A stretch of 24,645 nucleotides of DNA, from positions 1 to 24,645 of the forward strand of contig JBBBWG010008003.1 in assembly GCA_037176905.1 (NCBI GenBank), written 5' to 3'. A model generated the notes under the pieces. It was not told the DNA's origin. It saw only the letters and a list, made by a program, of their open reading frames with translations, and ran no database searches. Source of the stretch: Azolla pinnata. Taxonomy: Eukaryota; Streptophyta; Polypodiopsida; Salviniales; Salviniaceae. Position numbers and translations under genes: made by a program. Numbering within the stretch: position 1 is the first letter of the stretch; each line of letters starts with the position of its first letter. This document shows positions 19,176 through 24,645 of this stretch, piece by piece.

Positions 19176-22100
19176 ATGCAGAATGATGCTATCTTAGCTT
19201 GGTAATCCATCTCAAAATCTATTGGGTTTTCCGACGGATTCTCTGATTGCTTTTTGAATCAAGTCGTGAAATCGTCCAGCGTTGAATTTCTCAAACCCTG
19301 AATTTGGCCAATACCTATGCGGGGGCCCAATTCGTGCTGAAAGCATTCATGGAGCTTCCGAACAAGCTGAAATTGTCTTCTTATGAATTTCCTGAATTCT
19401 TAAACAAAACTTATACATAGCAGAGGTGTATATAGATTGATGCAGTTTTTGGAGGCAATCGGTCTCTGGTCTCTGCTTCATATTCTTTGGTGAACGCTAA
19501 CCCGTTCGTTCCAGTGTCACTGTGGGCTTGGGTATAAATTCTGTTTGGATTCCGGCCAAAGGATGTTTTTTTTTTAAAACTTATTGCTTTGACGGGAATC
19601 CCAGACTACTGGTTCATGGAGCTTGAAGTGGGTACACTCGGACTTCTTATGAATTCTTAGGCAAATTCCTCTAGGTATTGGACAGACATTGATTTAGTGG
19701 GTTTGGTGGAATGACCGCTTCTCTGAGCCTGTATGCTGAATGCTAAACTATTGATCATATACCTTGTGGATTTACTGCAGGTCAATGGATGGCTATGTTT
19801 GGTTTTCTGGTTCACTACAGTCAATGGATGGCTATTTTTGGTTCTTATTCATTGTTTTGCCAAATGTTAGGCTATTAATTACAGTTCATTAGGGGTTCTG
19901 TTTTTCCTGTAAGAATCTTTTTTTGTTTTGTTTTGTTTTGGGTTCTGTGGTTTATGGGGAAGTGGATTTATGTCTGCCTTTTCCCTGTCTCTCAGCTGAA
20001 TACAGAAGTATTAGATTGTATTCCCACTTGATATTTGCTTTGGGTAGAAAAAAAACGGAAGGTCTTATATGGCTTTCTTTACTGTATTTTCGCGTAGGGG
20101 AGCTGGAGAAGATGGCCAGCTTGGTCTTGGAGATCTCAATGACCAGGCCGGGGTCTGTGAAATTGAAGCATTGGAAAGGGAGGACGTGATAAGCGTGTTT
20201 TCAGGCAGTCGAGATTCGCTTGCAATTTGTAAAGATGGCCGAGTTAGTCATTAATCTTCCCACCCGTGTCTTGATAAATTATATTTGGTTAGTTGTGCGC
20301 TTTAATGAATCAATCTTAAAGCAAAAATGTACACTTGTAAATGCGTCATGCCTCTTCAATCAGTCATCTGTCTAGATCCTGGTTCAATGAGTCATGTGCA
20401 CAGATATCGCAATTTAGTAAGTCAATCTTATAGCAATGAGACTTGTGCTTTGGAGTCTGATTCAATGAATTTAATGTGTCATCTGCTTCGATGCCGCTTC
20501 AAATGAGTCATGTGCTTAAATGTACAATGTAATGAATCAATCTTAAAGCAAATATGTCCACTTGTAGATGTCGCTTAAACGTTTCATATGCTTAGAGGTG
20601 TCATATTAAAGAATCGCAGACATAGGAATGTTTCTTTAATGGATGATGTTCCTGTAGATACAACTTCACTGTCAATAGGCCATTTATACTCAGGATCCTC
20701 ATTTCATTTATTGTTTGCTGCAGCTATTTACTTGGGGTTGGAATCAAAGGGGAACCCTAGGTCACCGCAAGATTGAATGCCTACCCAGTCAGGTTGAAGC
20801 CCTGTCACACGTAAAAATTGTTCAGGTAAGAAAGCATATCCTTCCTTAAAAATAGTGGTCTTTCCTTCTGAACAGACAAGAAAATGTTTGTGGTTTACCC
20901 GTGGTTGGCTAGGCAGCTATTGGAGGCTGGCATTGCCTTGCTGTTGATTCACAAGGGCAAACGTATGCTTGGGGTATGTTAATTCTTTGTGCTGTCAATT
21001 TTACTACCATGCTCTAATGTGCACCATGATTTCATTCTTTAACACATCCTTCATCCATAGTCTTTGTGTTTTCCCTCATCTCCGTGCATTCATATTATGC
21101 TACGTATGACTTATACTGAATAAGATAGTAAAGAATATTCCGATGCCCTTTAGTGCCCTGCGACTGATTGCAAGGGTAAATGTTTGGTTGTAAAGGTGGA
21201 AATGAATATGGGCAATGTGCTGAAGAGCCGGAACAGAAGGGGGAAACCAAAGTCCTAAGGCGAGATATAGTCGTTCCACAACGCTGTGCACCACAGCTAC
21301 GTGTCCGCCAGGTAAAGCAAACCATGATGGGGAGTCCATTGAACTTTTGTTTATTTGAATTCTGTTTTCTATTCCAAAAAGTGATCATAAACAGGAGGGA
21401 ACAATTAGATCATTCACGAGTAAGATTTTGTGTGATATGTGTGTATTCCATAACCAGGTAGCAGCTGGTGGCACTCATTCTGTAGTGCTTACACACAATG
21501 GCTATGTGTGGACATGGGGGCAACCATGGCCTCCTGGTGATATGTGAGTAACTGATGCAGAATGATAATACACATCCTTCCTCCAAGTGTCAACCATTTA
21601 CTTGGATAATCCTATGCAGCCAGCTCTAACAACTGCGCTTGTTTCCTTTTTCTTGTTTCTTGGATACAACCACCAGTAAGCAGATATCTACCCCAGTGCG
21701 AGTGCAAGGAATAGAAAATGTGAAGCTGATTGCTGTAGGTGCTTTCCACAACTTAGCTCTCTTGCAGCATGGCGCGGTTTGGGCTTGGGGGAACAATGAA
21801 TATGGTCAATTAGGAACGGGAGACACACAACCGCATTCTCTTCCAGTTCCTGTACAGGGCTTGGATGACCTTATCATGGTAGACAATCTGTTTGCCTGTT
21901 TGATTGAAGTTTCCTCTGTAGCATTGCAAGTTATTGGGGTTTTCTTTTTAAGCTGCTCGGATTAAGTATTATTCTGCTTTGCGAGAGTATTTCTTACTTG
22001 GTATTTCCGGTGCATTTCTTACTTGTGATTCATTACTTCCTGATGTTATATTAATTTTCTTTTTCAGCTGCTTGGATTAGGTCTTCATATGCCTCCAAGC

Positions 22101-23441
22101 GGATTTCTTTTCTCGCTAATATAGAAAACCCTTGCCATCTCATTTTTTTCAGGTTGATATTGCGGCTGGTGGGTGGCATTCCATGGCTCTGACTCCTGAT
22201 GGAGAGGTCAACGATCTTGGGACTACAATATCTATCTATCTGTCTATCTATCTAACCAACTATCTATCTGTCTTTCTACAATCTTTTGAAATCGATTACT
22301 ACACTCGAACAAAAATAAGACAATCTTTGGGTATTTTCTCCAACCTTCCAACTGCTGTTTTTTTTGCAACTACCAGGTGTATGCATGGGGTAGAGGTGAG
22401 CATGGTAGGTTAGGGTTCGGAGATGACAAGAGCAGCAAGATGGTTCCTCAGAAAGTGCAGCTGCTTGCCGATGAAACTATCATACAGGTTTGTATATGTA
22501 GAACTTGAGCGGGGAAAAAAAAAAAAGATAAAGAGAAAAACGAAATCGGTTCCAGTTTTGTCGATGTTACAAGCCTCAATATCAAAATTATCCAATTAAA
22601 TTGCTCATGCTCTTGTAATCAAAAGAAGAGGAGAAAAGCAGCTTTTGGGCCATGTTTTTTGATACCTTTGAATTGGATGATTTTGCTTTTTATGGAAAGG
22701 TTTCTTGCGGTGGTACGCACTCGGTGGCGTTATCGAAGGAAGGCCGGATGTTCTCGGTATGGAAATCAATTGTTGGTTTTTCTGTTTGTCTGCCAGCTTC
22801 TTCGGATCAATCAAGGGGGGGGGGGGGGGAGGGAACTATTTCGATTTCAATGTTTTCTCATTTTTGGGTTGCCAGAAAAGACTGTCGATGTTATTTCCCA
22901 CTTTCTTTTTTGTTTCTGCGGAGGCGTAAGTAACCATGGAAAAAGCTTTTCCGAGCTTTGTTTTGGGGGCCCCATATCAAAGCTTTTGTTTCAGATCGGA
23001 AATCTGAGCACAGATCGGCGTTGTGTTCCATCCTCCTCCTCCTCCTCCTTCAGAAAACAGTTTTGCTTTGTGTGTTCTGTCTAAATTTTCGGATATGCAG
23101 CGAGTGAAATGCGACGAATCCTCAAAAGATCTTATATATCTGGGGATCGATGCATGTGAACAAAAAACTTGCAGTTTGGTCGAGCGGATCATGGGCGGTT
23201 GGGATACGAGGGGGCGGTTACGACGGGGCAGCCGCTGGAGGTGCCGGTACGGATCGGGGAGCCGAGGACGAAGGGAATCTCGCGGCTCGTGAACGGCGGG
23301 GAGAATCTTTACGACGGCGGCGGAAGCGGAAGCGGAGATTCCAGCTCCTCGGGGGCGTGGTCGGTGAAGTACATTGCGTGCGGTGGAAGGCATACGCTCG
23401 CGCTCGCATCTTGGGTCTCGAAGGATCTCAGCCATGGCTGA
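19176..23441 (+). CDS. RCC1-repeat beta-propeller protein (plant RCC1 family, UVR8-like fold)
   Basis: Exons: 19176-19201, 20098-20242, 20724-20825, 20913-20973, 21196-21311, 21458-21543, 21677-21878, 22153-22206, 22377-22487, 22700-22756, 23175-23441 (stop TGA). Total 1,227 nt, 408 aa, all GT-AG and in phase. The start MQNDAILAW is split by the first intron. Successive RCC1 blades are marked by WGAGEDGQLGLGD, WGWNQRGTLG, WGGNEYGQC, WGQPWPPGD, WGNNEYGQLGTGD, WGRGEHGRLGFGD and FGRADHGRLGY, each followed by a GG(W/T/R)H(S/T/C)-type strand. The family folds as a seven-bladed propeller and serves as an exchange factor, photoreceptor or scaffold. The GWRHT motifs and tryptophan set of the UV-B receptor UVR8 are absent and the chain ends right after the last blade, so a UV-B receptor role is unlikely. 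Residues ~360-379 are a Gly/Ser/Asp-rich loop in the last blade. The final exon is clearly GC-richer than the others. The CT-rich DNA upstream at 19010-19105 is the likely leader. Confidence 0.93.
22225..22275. repeat. TATC/TGTC microsatellite in an RCC1 intron
   Basis: TATCTATCTATCTGTCTATC and similar runs inside the intron 22207-22376. It is simple sequence, not coding. Confidence 0.88.
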
Positions 23442-23478
23442 TGAGGTGAATCGGGGTGGAGAGAGCTTTGGTTGGCCT

Positions 23479-23617
23479 GCATCATCATCATCAATCAATC
23501 ATCAATCATCAATCATCAATCAATCAATCATCAATCATCAATCATCAACATCAATCAATCAATCATCAATCATCAACATCAATCATCAATCATCAACTTC
23601 TTCTTCTTCTTCTTCAT
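23479..23617. repeat. ATCA/ATC microsatellite in the RCC1 3' region
   Basis: Mixed runs of ATCAATC and ATCATCA with two ATCAACATCAATC variants, ending in (TTC)n at 23599-23614. It starts 38 bp after the RCC1 stop, so it is probably transcribed in the 3' UTR. It creates spurious His/Gln/Ser/Ile/Asn ORFs. Confidence 0.92.
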
Positions 23618-24553
23618 CACATCTTCATCGAGATGATGCAGCCAAGCGAAAAAAAAAAAAGAAGCAGCAAAAAATGCAGAGCCATGGGAGGCAAGCTTTT
23701 GATTTGATGATTTCCCTTTGTTTGCTTTCTCTCCACAGCTCGGATCGATAACTGAACAAGAAAAAAACTGCCATGATTTTTACACATCCCCCCTCTGAAT
23801 TTTTGAGCTTTACCTTGAAATTAAACCTGGTTTTGGTTGCCCATCTGCAACAAGAAATACACCAAGAAAACACCATTTGGGCTTTCCAGAGCTGCCTTTT
23901 TGCTTGAAGCTGTTTGAACTGCTCTGGTATATATATACATAGATAGCTAGCTATATATCAATTTTGCTACATTGATGAATATCTGCCAGCTCTCCGGAGC
24001 TCGGAACAGAAAACTTGGTAAAATAATAATACCCTCCCTCACCATTGGGCCTCCAAGAAGGTTTTTTGCTCTTGTAATAGAAAGATTGGCATATTTCAAC
24101 TTTGAAAAGCCTGAAGAAAAACTGAATTGAATTGCAAAGCCCGCCCGATTCTTTCCGTGTGGTTTTTTTGCGGGGGGGGGGGATTTTTTTCTCGATGCTG
24201 CTTTGCTTTGCTTTTTTTTGGTGGGTGAGCCTTTGTTCACCCTCTGTTTGGGACAAGGCCAATCGATCGAATTGAATCGAATCGAAGCTCAGGGATTGAA
24301 TCGGAACTTATGGGTCTGAATCGGATCGGCAGGAGCTATTTGGAGGAGATGGGTTTCAGGTTCGGTTAGGGTTTTACGATCCTTGCTTATGGGGCGATCC
24401 GACCGTAATTTCTTTCCGCATTCCTCTGATCATGATCATAATTCTCTACCACCACGTATCTAACCACAACGTGGCAAATCTGGTGGTGCAAGTAGGCAAG
24501 CATTGATTCATGCCAAAAAAAAGTCGGAGCAGAATTCCAACAATCTCGGAGGC
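23618..24553. other. Subtelomere-like flank between RCC1 and the terminal array
   Basis: No coding region is supported. It includes A- and G-homopolymers (23650-23660, about 24171-24181), a GAATCG-rich stretch at 24260-24330 with repeated GAATCGGA words, and a TTAGGGTTTT telo-box-like word at 24366-24375. There is no satellite array. The minus-strand ORFs at 23947-24262 have no recognisable domain. Confidence 0.6.
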
Positions 24554-24645
24554 GGGTTAGGGTTAGGTTTAGGGTTAGGTTTAGGGTTAGGGTTAGGGTT
24601 AGGGTTAGGGTTAGGGTTAGGGTTAGGGTTAGGGTTAGGGTTAGG
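24554..24645 (+). repeat. Telomeric (TTAGGG)n array at the window edge
   Basis: 92 bp of strictly six-base units reading GGGTTA, with GGTTTA variants in the third and fifth units and perfect TTAGGG from 24584 to the last base. The G-rich strand runs 5'-3' towards the right edge, as at a true chromosome end. The sequence simply stops within the array. Confidence 0.95.

Noticed and set aside
19176..23441. Naming the RCC1 gene UVR8
   Set aside because: The GWRHT motifs and C-terminal region of UVR8 are missing; only the propeller fold is shared.

Overview
This is nuclear DNA from a land plant. Three genes are split by GT-AG introns (one GC-AG), and the fourth is an intronless PPR gene. A phenylpropanoid 4CL, a PLS-type PPR protein and a plant RCC1-family protein together place it firmly in plants. 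The intronless PPR with vascular non-seed-plant-like motif wording and the abundant ATC/TTC/ATGC microsatellites make me lean towards a lycophyte, fern or bryophyte, but this is weak inference. The right edge is a strictly hexameric TTAGGG array in the orientation expected of a chromosome end, so the window may be the terminal 24.6 kb of a chromosome arm or contig.

Layout. 1-~450: ATGC/TG low-complexity DNA. ~480-1765: presumed 5' region of gene 1, with a ~70-bp degenerate tandem repeat. 1766-6417 (+): gene 1, 11 exons reconstructed in phase, 440 aa; a conserved plant protein of unknown function, probably organellar, with a charged helical middle, a HEAT-like C-terminal part and an Asp/Gly tail. 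6418-7495: convergent intergenic spacer. 7496-10917 (-): a complete 4-coumarate:CoA ligase gene, 7 exons, 585 aa, with an inserted Gln tract and one GC-AG intron. 10918-15003: 4 kb of divergent intergenic DNA containing both promoters (TATA boxes at 11047-11053 on the minus strand and 14922-14929 on the plus strand), a 20-bp tandem repeat, and about 1 kb of TTC/ATC/CACCAT higher-order microsatellite. 15004-17115 (+): intronless PLS-class PPR gene, 703 aa, with a poly-Ser insertion and an E domain cut short by in-frame stops. 17116-19175: spacer and CT-rich leader. 19176-23441 (+): RCC1 beta-propeller gene, 11 exons, 408 aa. 23442-24645: 3' flank and the telomeric array.

The four genes do not form a pathway together: 4CL belongs to cytosolic phenylpropanoid/lignin metabolism, the PPR protein is of an organellar RNA-processing type, the RCC1 protein is a propeller scaffold, and gene 1 is of unknown function. 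No transposon coding region, tRNA, rRNA or CRISPR array could be supported. The most unusual signals are the human-type terminal telomere array next to an Arabidopsis-type interstitial array in the PPR promoter, the decayed PPR E domain, and the higher-order TTC repeat. No clearly undescribed gene system was found.
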